Under the pieces are notes generated by a model that worked only from the letters and a program-made list of their open reading frames with translations, was not told the DNA's origin and did no database searches. The position numbers and the translations under genes are program-made. DNA of 59,628 nt from Sinorhizobium sp. GTDB lineage: Bacteria; Pseudomonadota; Alphaproteobacteria; Rhizobiales; Rhizobiaceae. Shown in pieces: positions 34,749-45,034 of this stretch. Each line of letters opens with the position of its first letter. Positions within the stretch are counted from its first letter, which is position 1. Where the stretch lies: positions 1-59,628 of the forward strand of contig JAPSJG010000002.1 in NCBI GenBank assembly GCA_031178305.1. Direction: 5' to 3'.

Positions 34749-36992
34749 TTAGCCAAGTCCAATCGCGCCGGGCTGCTCTTGCGGCGCCGGCGTGGATTGC
34801 TGTTGCTGCTGTGCTTGCTGTGCCGCTGCGGCCTGTTCTGCGGCAGCGCGCATGTTCTGCTCTGTTTCCGTCCGAGAGACGTACCCGGCTTCGTGCAGCA
34901 CCACGTCGGCGATATCGGCGAGGCTCGGGATGGCGATCGCCGCGCCGGCCGCCTCGAGCGCCGACTTTTGCGCCCCGACGTTGATCGATGCAGTCTTGGC
35001 CTCGATCTCCTTCGCCTGTGCAATCGTTTTCGCGGCGTTCGCTTCCTTGGTGGCGATATCGGCAGTGGCTGCGCGCATCGCCATTTGCTGCTGCATCGCC
35101 TCTGCCTGGGCCTTCTGCTGTTCCTCTGGCCCGCCTTCTTCCTGATCCGGGTCCGTCATGCCGGTGACCTTGCGAACCCGCTTCACGAGCTCGTCGCGGT
35201 TCGGGATGTCCATGCTCTCGATGACCAGGTCGAGCATGACGATCGCGATCTGCGGATTGACCGGCGCCAACTTGCCGAGCAGGTCCATCAGCGACTCGAC
35301 CTGCGCCTGGCGGACCGTCGCGCGCCAATCTTCCTCGGAGATGACAAAATCCGCTTTGGTCCGAACGATGTCGTTTTCCGGTAGCCCGTCGTTGACCGTC
35401 ACGAACTCGGGGGTACCCCGCTTGTTCGTGATGCGGAACTTCTTTTCCTCGGACATGAACTGCTCGACGTTTGCGAGCTCCTTCTCACCGCGCACCTGCA
35501 TGGCGAAGCGCAGATTGTCGAAGAGACCAGCCGTCGCGAGCGATCCCTGTTCCTGACGCGCGAGGATCGCCTTGCCTGACACTGCGTTCGTGGTGCGGCC
35601 AAGGTTCTCGTCCGTGACGCCACCAACCTGCTGAAGCATGCTGATGTTGCGCGACATCAGCTCAAGGTGCCATTGACCGAGCTCTCGGTCAGCGTTGATT
35701 TCCAGCGACTTATTAGGCTTCTTGATAATGAGCGAGTCGGGGCGAGCCACTTCCTCAAGCAAGGCGTCGACGTCCTCGACCGCGCCTTCATCCATGATGA
35801 CCTTATTGGTCGAGAGGATGTGCAAGGCCTTGGACGCGCGTTTGTTGATATCGCTCTGGATATCGCGAATGTTCCGGACCATGCCGTACGGCATGCCATC
35901 GCGGCCACGGCGCTTATTCCAGATCGGCGTAAACGGGAATCGGTTGTGTCGGTACGGGGAAGGGGAGAGCCACAGCATGCCAGCCGTGGTGAACAGCGCA
36001 ACGTACATGCGCATCGAGACTTTCTCGATTATCTCGCCGTCGCCTTCCTGCACGGCATCGACGTGGCCGGGGGATTGCGCGTCGAAAATTTCGCCCGCGA
36101 AGGTCCCCCCGGAAATCTTCGACGTCTTCTCAGGAATGCGGAACCAAGCCTCGATCACTCGCACACGCTGGCGCCGGTAACCGTCTATGCGATCATTCGT
36201 GAAGGAGGATGTGTTTGTGCCTTGGCCCGTGTTCTCGATCTCGGGCGTGTCCATCGCCTCATCGCCGTAGGCGTCGATCGACGCGAAATTGTCGGCGTCA
36301 TCGACGCTGCGCTCAAGCAATGCTCTGCGCTTTGGGAACATGGCGAGCGCCACGTCGATATCGAGCCACTTTGAGCGGAAGATATAGCGGGCGTCGGAGA
36401 GGTCTTTCTCGATCGCTGTGCTATCCCACAGCATGTTTCGCCAGTTCTCCCGGCGCGTGAACAGCGGCTCGCCCTCGTCGTCGCCCTGGTACCCATCTTC
36501 GAGCCAGCCGATCCCGACTTTGGCTGCGTCCTCGAAAGCCTCACTGATGCGGAAGGGGGTCCGGTTCACATCGGACAGGTATTTCAGGAGCTCGCTCTTG
36601 CGCTCCGCCGGTTTGGCGTCTTCCTGCCGTCGCGGCAGTATCTTGTAGTCGGTCCGGCTGCGCTTCTCGGTGCCAATCACCCAATCGATGGTGGTTGCCG
36701 TGACGTTGAACACCAACGGTACCTGGCCGCGGTCCTTCAGCGTCTGCGCGTCTTCCTCGCTCCACTGGATGCTGTCGTAGAAATCTTCATCGATCGCCTG
36801 GTCGCGGCGATTTTCGGCCTGCCGGTCAAGCTCTTGGGTGTAGAAGCCGATAAGACGATGGTGCAGTTGCACCATCTTGCCGCTGTCGAGCGCGTTCCCG
36901 CGGATGGGTCGCGACGGGGCCGGAAGGTCCGGAATGGGTGACTGGTAGCGCTTGCGTCGCACGCTACCGTCTGTTGCCGCGAGATCGAACAT
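34749..36992 (-). CDS. Portal protein (P22-like)
   Basis: 747 aa, FYTQELDRQAENRRDQAIDEDFYDSIQWSEEDAQTLKDRGQVPLVFNVTATTIDWVIGTEKRSRTDYKI. Confidence 0.88.
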   Translation of the reverse strand: MFDLAATDGSVRRKRYQSPIPDLPAPSRPIRGNALDSGKMVQLHHRLIGFYTQELDRQAENRRDQAIDEDFYDSIQWSEEDAQTLKDRGQVPLVFNVTATTIDWVIGTEKRSRTDYKILPRRQEDAKPAERKSELLKYLSDVNRTPFRISEAFEDAAKVGIGWLEDGYQGDDEGEPLFTRRENWRNMLWDSTAIEKDLSDARYIFRSKWLDIDVALAMFPKRRALLERSVDDADNFASIDAYGDEAMDTPEIENTGQGTNTSSFTNDRIDGYRRQRVRVIEAWFRIPEKTSKISGGTFAGEIFDAQSPGHVDAVQEGDGEIIEKVSMRMYVALFTTAGMLWLSPSPYRHNRFPFTPIWNKRRGRDGMPYGMVRNIRDIQSDINKRASKALHILSTNKVIMDEGAVEDVDALLEEVARPDSLIIKKPNKSLEINADRELGQWHLELMSRNISMLQQVGGVTDENLGRTTNAVSGKAILARQEQGSLATAGLFDNLRFAMQVRGEKELANVEQFMSEEKKFRITNKRGTPEFVTVNDGLPENDIVRTKADFVISEEDWRATVRQAQVESLMDLLGKLAPVNPQIAIVMLDLVIESMDIPNRDELVKRVRKVTGMTDPDQEEGGPEEQQKAQAEAMQQQMAMRAATADIATKEANAAKTIAQAKEIEAKTASINVGAQKSALEAAGAAIAIPSLADIADVVLHEAGYVSRTETEQNMRAAAEQAAAAQQAQQQQQSTPAPQEQPGAIGLG

Positions 36993-36993
36993 C

Positions 36994-37431
36994 CTATTCC
37001 TTCAGCACTGCCTCTGTGACCTTGCCCGTGTTCGGGTCGGTCATGGTGATTTCAGCGACCGTTTGAGCGTCGCTGTGGTCGTAGGGTGGAATTGACAGGA
37101 GGTCGCCGAGATGATCCGCGATAAACATCGCGAGCCGGCGGACGGACGGGCCGTCGAAGGCGTTGAAGCCGAGTGCGTGAGCGAATTGGAAAGCTGTCGC
37201 GGCGGCTTGCGCAGGGTCTCCGACGTCCTCTGACCAAATCCAAGCGCGATCCATCGTGACCACGCAAGGCGTCAGCCTGTCGTCATATTCCCTGTCCGCC
37301 GGAATAAGAACCATACACGGACGAAAGCGATCTTCGATCCGTATCCAGGTGCCAATAGCGGTAACTCCGCTTCTGCGAAAAGTCCATACGCGCTTCGTGA
37401 GGTCCAGTGCTGGCGTCATCAAATTCTCCAT
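36994..37431 (-). CDS. Hypothetical protein between terminase and portal
   Basis: 145-aa ORF tightly packed in operon. Confidence 0.55.
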   Translation of the reverse strand: MENLMTPALDLTKRVWTFRRSGVTAIGTWIRIEDRFRPCMVLIPADREYDDRLTPCVVTMDRAWIWSEDVGDPAQAAATAFQFAHALGFNAFDGPSVRRLAMFIADHLGDLLSIPPYDHSDAQTVAEITMTDPNTGKVTEAVLKE

Positions 37432-37440
37432 GTTTCGGGG

Positions 37441-38985
37441 TTAAGCGGCCATGCCGGATCGGTTGCGACGCACCGGGCGCGCCGCCATTCCGCCGACGGA
37501 GACGAGGCGGCGGACTTCGTCGCGATACTGCGCCTTCTGGCGAATCGCATCGGCGGCGTGCTGGTGTCCGTTCTTGTGCGGCTTGTCGGACCACACGCCC
37601 ATGTTGTCGTTCCAGCTTTTGCGGTAGTTATCGAGGTGCAGGATGCCCTGGGCGCACTTCTCTTCGTCGAAGACGTAATTGCCGAAATCCTCTTTCAGCG
37701 CCGGAATGCCGATCGCCATCAGGTCCAGCGTGCGCGGCACGATGTGGATGTTCTTGAGCCCCAGCCCTTCCAGCATCTCTCTCGGCGTCTCGATCACGAG
37801 GGCGCCGGGCTTGCGGGTGTCCCCGTCGTGCGGGAGAAAGTGGTGGCCGAAGACGTATCCGCGTCGCTGGAACTCCGCCATGATGAAGGAGTACGGCTCG
37901 CTGCTGCACTCGAAATAGTCGATGAAGTGATCGACGAGGCCAACCGCCTGATGAAACCAGATGGCAATGTCGTCATCGACACCGAGATCCCAAAACGTGT
38001 TGACCGGTATTTCCGGGCGGTAGGGCACGCGCGTGATGCGGTTCTGCGACCGCGCGATAGACATCTGCTTGGCGAGGATGACGCCTTCGACGGAGACCTT
38101 GAACGCTTCGCGGACGGTGGAAGGATATTCCTGCCACATCTTCTCGTCTTCGTCGGCAAAGTCGCTTTTGCGGGTGGAGACGTACCATGCGCGCTTTGCC
38201 TCCGATATCGGTCGCCCGATCTCGCGCTCGAGCTCGTCGAAATACTTGTTATCCTTCGGCTCGATGATGACCCCTTCCGGGTCCATCTCGTATTCGTCGG
38301 CATCCCACCAGCTTGCGAAGTGCAGGCGATACTGCAGGCGGTTGAGCCTCTTGCGGGATTCGGCGAGCGCCAGCGCCTCCATCACCATCGTGTAGTAGGC
38401 GCCATCGCGGCCCTTGGCCGTCGATTCGATGAAGATCATGCCCTGCGCCGCCGCGGCTAGCGCGCCGGTGACGATCTTTTCCGCCTTGATCGGACTTTCG
38501 AAGCAGATGATGCCGAACTCGGAAATGTGCAGCCAGTTCAGCGTGTCGCCGCGTGCGGAGGTCGAAACCTGAATCGACGAGCCGTTCGCGAATATCTTCT
38601 CCTGCACGTTGTCCGTGACGATCGGCACCATCTTGCGCAGCCACGGCGGCAGGTGCTGATAGGCGAACTCGATCTTGTTGCGCATGATCTTCGACGCGGT
38701 GAACTGGTCCTGCGCGATGATCGCGGCCTTCTGGTTCTCGTTGAAGAGACATGCGTCGAGGATGATGATCTGGATCAGCGTGGAGAACCCGCGCTGGCGA
38801 GCCTTCGGAACGATGTTCCGGTGCCACATGCGGCGCAGCAACTTCCGCTGCGGCTCGTTGGGCGTGAAAAGGACCGTGTCGCCGTTCTTGTCGAGGATGT
38901 AATACAGGTTCTCGATGCGCCACATCGGATCGGCGCATTTTGCCTTCAGCTGCTCGGCCGTCATCCCGGCCAGATGCTCATACAT
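37441..38985 (-). CDS. terL: Terminase large subunit
   Basis: KARQRGFSTLIQIIILDACLF, IFIESTAKGRDGAYY, FWDLGVDDDIAIWFHQ motifs. Confidence 0.9.
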   Translation of the reverse strand: MYEHLAGMTAEQLKAKCADPMWRIENLYYILDKNGDTVLFTPNEPQRKLLRRMWHRNIVPKARQRGFSTLIQIIILDACLFNENQKAAIIAQDQFTASKIMRNKIEFAYQHLPPWLRKMVPIVTDNVQEKIFANGSSIQVSTSARGDTLNWLHISEFGIICFESPIKAEKIVTGALAAAAQGMIFIESTAKGRDGAYYTMVMEALALAESRKRLNRLQYRLHFASWWDADEYEMDPEGVIIEPKDNKYFDELEREIGRPISEAKRAWYVSTRKSDFADEDEKMWQEYPSTVREAFKVSVEGVILAKQMSIARSQNRITRVPYRPEIPVNTFWDLGVDDDIAIWFHQAVGLVDHFIDYFECSSEPYSFIMAEFQRRGYVFGHHFLPHDGDTRKPGALVIETPREMLEGLGLKNIHIVPRTLDLMAIGIPALKEDFGNYVFDEEKCAQGILHLDNYRKSWNDNMGVWSDKPHKNGHQHAADAIRQKAQYRDEVRRLVSVGGMAARPVRRNRSGMAA

Positions 38986-39905
38986 CAGCCGTCTTCCTGA
39001 TCGTCGGCGACTGGCAATGTGCCGCCGCTTAACCCGATAACGCCCGCCTCCGGGTCGTCCTCGACGGGCGTGAACGTGTTCTTCTGCTTCTTTGACAAGT
39101 CGCGCAGCCAGCCGCCGAGGGCGCCTTCCTCGTCGACATCATGCTTGATGTGTCGCACGTCGCGCCATGTGCCCGGTCTGCGGTTCTGCAGCCACCACAT
39201 CGCGGCTTTGGTGTCCGGCGGCACGTGCTCGATCGTCTCGATGCGCTGCGCCTCGCCCTCGATGACGACGATCTTCTCCGAATCGAACGAGTAGCCGGTC
39301 GCTCGCTTGTAGAGGCTGTCCTCGACCTTCTTGTCGGCCTCGTCCTTGCCGATCTCCAGCGCCTCGCGGAACTCGGGATATTCCAGCTTCCAGCGGTGGA
39401 TCGTGCGAATGCTCACCTCGAACGCCTGGGCGATCTCCAAGTCCGTAGCGCCTAGCGATGCGAGCGTCTGCGCGATCGCGATGTTGCGCTCGTCCCATGA
39501 GGTCGGGCGGCCGCCGTAGTTTCGCGGATCGGGGCGGAATGCGGCGCCGAACTCCGGATGTTCCTCCTTCCACCATTCCAACGTCTCGACATCGATACCG
39601 AACGATCCCGCGATGTCCTTGTCGCTCACCTTCGACAGGAACATCAGCCGGGCGATGCTGACAAACCGCTTCTGGAACTTCACGGCCTCGGGCTCGGGCA
39701 CCTCGACGTGAACCTTGATCCGCGTCTTCCGTGGCTTCACCGACCCTTTGCTGGCTGCCTTCCTTGCCTTGGCAGGGGCGGGCGTCTTCGCCGCAGGCTT
39801 CCCACCCTTGGCGCCGGATTTCGCCTTTAGGGGTGACAAAACCTCATCGCTCTTCGCCGGCTTGCGCTTGCCTGCAGGCTTCGTCGGTTCCTTCCTCGGT
39901 GCCAT
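38985..39905 (-). CDS. terS: Terminase small subunit-like protein
   Basis: Two HTH-like segments (SDKDIAGSFGIDVETLEWW; TDLEIAQAFEVSIRTIHRW), stop/start overlap with terL. Confidence 0.78.
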   Translation of the reverse strand: MAPRKEPTKPAGKRKPAKSDEVLSPLKAKSGAKGGKPAAKTPAPAKARKAASKGSVKPRKTRIKVHVEVPEPEAVKFQKRFVSIARLMFLSKVSDKDIAGSFGIDVETLEWWKEEHPEFGAAFRPDPRNYGGRPTSWDERNIAIAQTLASLGATDLEIAQAFEVSIRTIHRWKLEYPEFREALEIGKDEADKKVEDSLYKRATGYSFDSEKIVVIEGEAQRIETIEHVPPDTKAAMWWLQNRRPGTWRDVRHIKHDVDEEGALGGWLRDLSKKQKNTFTPVEDDPEAGVIGLSGGTLPVADDQEDG

Positions 39906-40540
39906 CAGTGCCTCCGTCTCCGGGCGGCAAGCAGGGCATCAAGCTCGGCACGTCCCGAGCCTCGGCGACCCAGCGCCGCAGCTAGTCTGGGGTGGTTTTC
40001 TTGTTCGGGGGCCGCGTTCAACCACGGCTGTGGGGCAGGCGGATCATCGGCAAGGTTGCCTGCCTCGCCCTCATCACCATGCAGGAACCTATCCGTATCT
40101 TTATCTATATATGGTTCTGGTACTGGTATTGATGATCGATGGTTGATCGAACGATGCGCGCGGTTATTGAAATCACTAACGAATTTTGACTTTTCGGCTC
40201 GTTTTTCTTCGCGTTTCGCGACGCTTTCAGACGCCTTTCGCGAGATTTTCAGCGAGTTTTCTATCTCCGCCTCGCAGCGGTGATTGCTGATCTGACCCTG
40301 CGGATTGATGAAAATCTTCCGCAGCTCGATCAACTCAGAGATGAGCGCGCGCGCCTTCCTGATCGAGCAGTTCAGCTCGCCGGCAAGCCAGCGCTCGTTA
40401 TTGTCGATCGGACCACCGGCGTCATAGATCAGGTCGAGGATGGTCGTGTACGCGCCTCGCTGTTCGAGCGTGAGGCGGCGATATCCCTGCAGCGCGTCGC
40501 CGTGGTAGCGCCTGTGATAGGGCATGGTGCGTCGGCTCAT
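39905..40540 (-). CDS. DUF1376-like replication-associated protein
   Basis: MPYHRRYHGDALQGYRRLTLEQRGAYTTILDLIYDAGGPIDNNERWLAGELNCSIRKARALISELI. Confidence 0.72.
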   Translation of the reverse strand: MSRRTMPYHRRYHGDALQGYRRLTLEQRGAYTTILDLIYDAGGPIDNNERWLAGELNCSIRKARALISELIELRKIFINPQGQISNHRCEAEIENSLKISRKASESVAKREEKRAEKSKFVSDFNNRAHRSINHRSSIPVPEPYIDKDTDRFLHGDEGEAGNLADDPPAPQPWLNAAPEQENHPRLAAALGRRGSGRAELDALLAARRRRH

Positions 40541-41268
40541 GAAGTCCCTCCTGGGAGCAACGAAGGCTGTGCCGTGGCCGCGCTGTGAGGCGCAGCACTG
40601 GTATCGGGGTAGATGGGTGGATCGGCTTCGGCGAAAGATCGCATGCGGAGCTGCCTGCAGACCGCGTGCGCGATCTCCCGACCAGTCATGAGCCAGACCA
40701 TGTCGCGGATCATGTCCGGACGTGTGCTGCGCTGTGTCGCCGGTATGCGGTGCCGCCAGCACTCCGCTCGCAACTCGTCTGCCCAAAGCATATCTAGCAA
40801 GGCCGACGCCTGCGGTTGGGTTCTCAGATCGCGATGACGATCGAAGTGCCAGATGTATCGCCCGAACCGCGGCGGTTGATCCGCAGGGTTGGGGAAACGC
40901 CAGACGTGATCGCGCGTGCCCCACTTGCCGAAGAATAGCGGGTGGTTCAGGTCGATGTAGGGCTCAACATCATCCCGCCAGTGCGGATCACGGTACTCGG
41001 CGAAATGCTTCTCGTGCGCGGCCACGATGACGTGGTGGCAGCAACGGTTGAAAGCGGGCCATTGCTCGTCAAGGCGCTTGAGCACGTCCTTGCGAGACTT
41101 GATCTCGACGCCAACGATCCCGGCTGTATCGACCGCGGCCACATCGATGCGGTTCGTGCCTTGCCCGGCGACGTTGAGCTCGTGCACGATGCGCGCGGAC
41201 GGCATCAGCTCGCGCAGCCGGGAAACGACGGCGTCCCTGATGTCTTGTTCGTCGGAGCTGCGCGTCAT
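40537..41268 (-). CDS. PD-(D/E)XK-like nuclease/DNA repair protein
   Basis: NRIDVAAVDTAGIVGVEIKSRKDVLKRLDEQ; MmcB/PD-(D/E)XK-like core. Confidence 0.6.
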   Translation of the reverse strand: MTRSSDEQDIRDAVVSRLRELMPSARIVHELNVAGQGTNRIDVAAVDTAGIVGVEIKSRKDVLKRLDEQWPAFNRCCHHVIVAAHEKHFAEYRDPHWRDDVEPYIDLNHPLFFGKWGTRDHVWRFPNPADQPPRFGRYIWHFDRHRDLRTQPQASALLDMLWADELRAECWRHRIPATQRSTRPDMIRDMVWLMTGREIAHAVCRQLRMRSFAEADPPIYPDTSAAPHSAATAQPSLLPGGTS

Positions 41269-41873
41269 GCGGCAACTCCTTCCAGGCATTCGCGAATTTC
41301 TGCGATGCACTCTTGCCCGAGACCTGGCTGCCAGCGGATGGTGGCGCATTCGCACAGATTGTCGTTCTTGATGACTTTGTAGTGCTGCAGGCAGTCGAGC
41401 ACCGGCTTGATCCGGTTATCGACGTCCATCAGTCCATGCGGGCGCTCCAGCGCGATGACGATATCGAAAGGCCTTGAGACCGGCACCGACGGAGGCTTGA
41501 AGAACCAGCCGGCGTCGGTGCGCCATTTCTTGTAAATCTTCGACAACCGGCGGTTCTCGCCCCATCCGGTATAGAGGTCCCATATGGACGGAGGCATGGG
41601 CAGTCGGAACCGCAGCCACGGGCGATCGTCGCGCTCGGTCACCTGCAGCCCGGCAGCGGCCAAGAACTCCTGCCACGCGTCGGTGACGGCGGCGCGGGCA
41701 CGATCCTCCCCGACGGCCGTGCCCCGCGCCGGAAAGCCCCTCTGTGAAATCCAACTGCACCATTGCCACGGATCGCCCGGCTTCACCGGCGGCGCCACGT
41801 AGCCGACGCGCACGGCGCCTACGGAGGCGACGCGCCAATCGGCGAGATAGGAGGGTTGGCTCCACGCGATCAC
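41265..41873 (-). CDS. RusA-like Holliday junction resolvase domain protein
   Basis: PPSIWDLYTGWGENRRLSKIYKKWR..DVDNRIKPVLDCLQHYKVIKNDNLCECATIRW. Confidence 0.75.
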   Translation of the reverse strand: MIAWSQPSYLADWRVASVGAVRVGYVAPPVKPGDPWQWCSWISQRGFPARGTAVGEDRARAAVTDAWQEFLAAAGLQVTERDDRPWLRFRLPMPPSIWDLYTGWGENRRLSKIYKKWRTDAGWFFKPPSVPVSRPFDIVIALERPHGLMDVDNRIKPVLDCLQHYKVIKNDNLCECATIRWQPGLGQECIAEIRECLEGVAA

Positions 41874-42793
41874 TCTACCGCCTCCCTCGCGAATAGGGGC
41901 GTGTCGTCGCCGGCGTTCCGAGATGACGTCTGCGACAGGAGTGCCTCGGCTGCTGCCGGGTTCAGCCAGAGGACTTCCGTTCGTTCTCGGGCGCCATCAG
42001 CAAAGGTCTGCTTTTCGGTCCGGTACCAATCGGAAAGCATCTCGCCATAAAGAGGCGCGTCGTATCCCGAGAGGACGACCATGCCGGAGACGTTGCGCAG
42101 GAAGTCGAGCAGCTCGGCATGATCGCTGTTGGTGAGCTCGTGCCGATACATGCGGTCGCGCAGTCCGTATTTGCTTCCCTGTGCTCGCGTCTCATGCATG
42201 TAAGGCGGATCGACGTAGTGCAGTGTGCGCTCGGCGTCGTGTTGTGCCATTACTTCAATGGCGGGCCTGTTCTCGACGACCACGCCTTGCAACCGGTTGA
42301 TCAGCGCTAACATCGCGCTCGGATAGTTCGCCCAGTCGGTCGCCGGCGTGGTGCCACTCCTACTGGAGGTCGCGCGAAATCCGGTCGATCGATGTCCTGT
42401 GGCCTGACTAGCGTGCGCATTGGAGCCGAAGCCCATGAACGACCTGATGACGAGGCGCCGGGAGCGCTCGATCACATCGTCGGTGGGCTCATAGGCGGCC
42501 TTGAACTCGGTCCGGGCAAACGGCGTCAGCTTGAGCATCTCGTGAAGTCGGCTCGCCAGTTGCGGATCCCGCATGACGCGGAAGAGGTCAACAACCTCGT
42601 CGTCGAGATCATTGTACACTTCGGCATAGACGCGCTGCTTGCGGATCAGAACGCTCGCGGCACCGCCGAACGGCTCGACATAAACACGATGGGCCGGGAA
42701 ATGGCTGATAATCCACGGCGCAAGTCTCCACTTGCCACCATGCCATCGGAGAGCGGGGCGCGTCGGAACCCTCGCGAGATTGGCGGGGAGCAT
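41870..42793 (-). CDS. DNA adenine methylase (D12/Dam class)
   Basis: LRWHGGKWRLAPWIISHFPAHRVYVEPFGGAASVLI..LHYVDPPYMHETR. Confidence 0.92.
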   Translation of the reverse strand: MLPANLARVPTRPALRWHGGKWRLAPWIISHFPAHRVYVEPFGGAASVLIRKQRVYAEVYNDLDDEVVDLFRVMRDPQLASRLHEMLKLTPFARTEFKAAYEPTDDVIERSRRLVIRSFMGFGSNAHASQATGHRSTGFRATSSRSGTTPATDWANYPSAMLALINRLQGVVVENRPAIEVMAQHDAERTLHYVDPPYMHETRAQGSKYGLRDRMYRHELTNSDHAELLDFLRNVSGMVVLSGYDAPLYGEMLSDWYRTEKQTFADGARERTEVLWLNPAAAEALLSQTSSRNAGDDTPLFAREAVE

Positions 42794-42796
42794 GCG

Positions 42797-43198
42797 TCAC
42801 GCCTCCGCATCATCAGCCGGGATCATGCCGAGCGCTTGCAGATAGGTATCGAGGACGGCCTCTTGCTCCATCCGCTCGTCAGCGTCCTGTTTACGGATCG
42901 CAATGACCTTGCGCAGTATCTTGCTGTCGAAGCCCATCGACTTCGCTTCGCCGTAGACGTCCTTGATGTCGTCAGCGACCGTCTTCTTCTCTTCCTCGAG
43001 TCGCTCGATGCGCTCGATGAAGGCACGCAACTGGTTTCTCGCGACGGCGTGCACCGACGCTTCTCCGGTTTCCCTGCTGCTGAAAGCTTCGACCTGGCCA
43101 GATAACCGAGCGGCGCCGGAACTATTCGCCGCTTGCGCGGTCACGGCTCGGGCCGCCCCCTTGAACTTCCCTTCTGCAAGTCCGGTCTGCAACGTCAT
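42797..43198 (-). CDS. GapR-family (DUF2312) DNA-binding protein
   Basis: [69 protein letters not shown]. Confidence 0.88.
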   Translation of the reverse strand: MTLQTGLAEGKFKGAARAVTAQAANSSGAARLSGQVEAFSSRETGEASVHAVARNQLRAFIERIERLEEEKKTVADDIKDVYGEAKSMGFDSKILRKVIAIRKQDADERMEQEAVLDTYLQALGMIPADDAEA

Positions 43199-43211
43199 GC
43201 TATGTTCCCTT

Positions 43212-43643
43212 TCAGTCGTCGTTGGGGGTGTTGAAGCCATGCACCGCGGCGTCAGTAGCGGCGGGGCGGCGTTTGAGGCGCCGGGTCATGCGCTTGTGGC
43301 GCTGCTTAAGCTCGCGTTCGGAGTAGACCTTCATGCGAGCGGAGTGTTCTCGGGCGTGCGGGGCGCAGATCGTGGTTACGACGCCTGAGGGCTGCGAGAT
43401 CTGCGCGAGGAAGTGTTGGTTGGCGACGCGGGTGAACCCGCACCGGACGGACATCTCGACGCCGCGGGTCCAGATCAGGGCGCGAACACCGTCGATGCTC
43501 ATGCCGGCGGCGGCGGCGTGAGCCTCGGCCGCGGCCTTCTCAGTCGGCCATGAGCCGATGACGGACAGACCGATGATGCGCTGCACGTAGCGGGTCACCG
43601 CGTGATAACTCACCCGAATCGGAGAGGGCTCGGGCGCGCTCAT
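43212..43643 (-). CDS. Hypothetical phage protein
   Basis: [16 protein letters not shown] motif, 143 aa in operon. Confidence 0.55.
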   Translation of the reverse strand: MSAPEPSPIRVSYHAVTRYVQRIIGLSVIGSWPTEKAAAEAHAAAAGMSIDGVRALIWTRGVEMSVRCGFTRVANQHFLAQISQPSGVVTTICAPHAREHSARMKVYSERELKQRHKRMTRRLKRRPAATDAAVHGFNTPNDD

Positions 43644-43777
43644 TCATCGGCCCGTTGGGCCTTGGGCTTGCCTTTACCCTTGTCGAACGCCAGCGGCGCG
43701 CCGGGGCGATAGCCCTTCGGAGCTTCGATCGCGTCTTGTGCTTCGCGATCGGTATCATCTAGCGTCATCGGCTGCAT
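43640..43777 (-). CDS. Small hypothetical protein (45 aa)
   Basis: [45 protein letters not shown]; overlaps neighbours; not in supplied ORF list because short. Confidence 0.5.
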   Translation of the reverse strand: MQPMTLDDTDREAQDAIEAPKGYRPGAPLAFDKGKGKPKAQRADE

Positions 43778-44051
43778 TCGTGCCCCTTTCCTTGTTTTTC
43801 AGCACATCGAGGGTCTGCACGAGGACGGCCAGGTGGTGTTCCTGCTTGGCGACGTCGTGCCTTGGCCGCTTCGGGCCATGGGTTTCCAGCCACCAGACCT
43901 TCGAGCGCGCCATGCTCTCCAAGCTCTCGATCGCCTGTTCGCGACCGACTTCGATGTGCCGCGCCCGGTTGAAGTGTTCCTTTACCGACCGCTCCTCCGC
44001 TTGCTGTGCAAGAGCAGTGACTGAGGTTGTCGCCCTTCCATTTGCCGGCAT
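43755..44051 (-). CDS. Hypothetical protein
   Basis: MPANGRATTSVTALAQQAEERSVKEHFNRARHIEVGREQAIESLE.., operon context. Confidence 0.55.
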   Translation of the reverse strand: MPANGRATTSVTALAQQAEERSVKEHFNRARHIEVGREQAIESLESMARSKVWWLETHGPKRPRHDVAKQEHHLAVLVQTLDVLKNKERGTNAADDAR

Positions 44052-44701
44052 CAGGCGGACCCGCTGACGGCTAGGCGCTCTCGTTCGAGGCGGGCAATCT
44101 GTTGGTCGATCTCCCGGCGGCGCTCCAAGCGCGCTGCTTCGTCCACCCAATCCGGCGGATCCGGAAAACAGGCAGCGAGCAGTGAGGGGCCATAGGTGCG
44201 AAGAAGAATGGAAAAGTGCTGCACCGACGGGAGCGTCCGCCGGTGCAGCCAGTTCTCAACGCTGGCTGAGGGTATGCCGGTCTCCGCCTCGACGTGATGA
44301 ATGGTCGAGCGGGGATGGCGATCCTTCAGCCAGGTGACGAGCCCCGCGACATCGAAAACGAGTGCGGAGCTTTTCCCGCGAACTTGCGGGACTTTCCCTG
44401 CGGAAACGTGCCGGCGTTCCGGGCCACTGTAGTAGCGCGGGGTGTCGTCGTCACACAGACCGTGGAAGTGAAGCCCTTTGAGATTGCTGGCAGGCAAGGG
44501 GGCTTTGGCAGACGTGAACAGGGCAATCAGGCGATGATGTATGCGGACAGGGGTCGCGATCATGGCCGTCCACGCGAACCGCAGGGATGCGGAAATGCTC
44601 AGGCCCTCGGTGATGCCGTTGAACGCATCATTGAGGGGCTGCGGCGGGAAAAGGAGAGAAGAGCGAGTGAGAGAAGGTTGCAGGGGAGCGGTGATGCTCA
44701 T
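44051..44701 (-). CDS. HTH-containing hypothetical protein
   Basis: STIHHVEAETGIPSASVENWLHRRTLPSVQHFSILLRTYG; follows Cro-like gene with overlap. Confidence 0.55.
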   Translation of the reverse strand: MSITAPLQPSLTRSSLLFPPQPLNDAFNGITEGLSISASLRFAWTAMIATPVRIHHRLIALFTSAKAPLPASNLKGLHFHGLCDDDTPRYYSGPERRHVSAGKVPQVRGKSSALVFDVAGLVTWLKDRHPRSTIHHVEAETGIPSASVENWLHRRTLPSVQHFSILLRTYGPSLLAACFPDPPDWVDEAARLERRREIDQQIARLERERLAVSGSA

Positions 44702-44940
44702 GACGGCGACTCCTCAAAACAGCGGTGCTCTGAAGGGGAAGCGAGATGCGTTCTCGCTGGCCGAAATGCGGCCGGCAGAAGTTCTTCACGGGGGATGCCA
44801 GTGAACGCCTCGACCTCGGCCAGATCGTCAACCGGAACCTGTTTCCATTGGCTGATCGTGGAGGGCTGCCTCCCGAGGTGTTCGGCAAGGCGGCACATGG
44901 CACCACGATTCGCTTTGAAGTAATTTTTCAGCGCTTCCAT
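44698..44940 (-). CDS. Cro/YdaS-like HTH regulator
   Basis: MEALKNYFKANRGAMCRLAEHLGRQPSTISQWKQVPVDDLAEVEAFTGIPREEL. Confidence 0.8.
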   Translation of the reverse strand: MEALKNYFKANRGAMCRLAEHLGRQPSTISQWKQVPVDDLAEVEAFTGIPREELLPAAFRPARTHLASPSEHRCFEESPS

Positions 44941-44949
44941 GGCGCCAAC

Positions 44950-44992
44950 TTCAGTCAAAACGAAATTTCAGTCAAGAAAAAATTTCAGTCAA
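44950..44992 (+). promoter_or_regulatory. Operator cluster: 3 x TTCAGTCAA at 17-bp pitch
   Basis: Exact copies at 44950, 44967, 44984 between divergent regulators. Confidence 0.75.
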
Positions 44993-45034
44993 ATGCTATG
45001 GTTTAACGCCCGGTAATGGCGTCATTTTGGAAAC

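Noticed and set aside
33546-34752. Plus-strand ORFs antisense to CsrA/scaffold (362 aa and Ser/Pro-rich 185 aa)
   Set aside because: Low complexity reflects the Gly/Asp-rich scaffold on the other strand; not credible as proteins.
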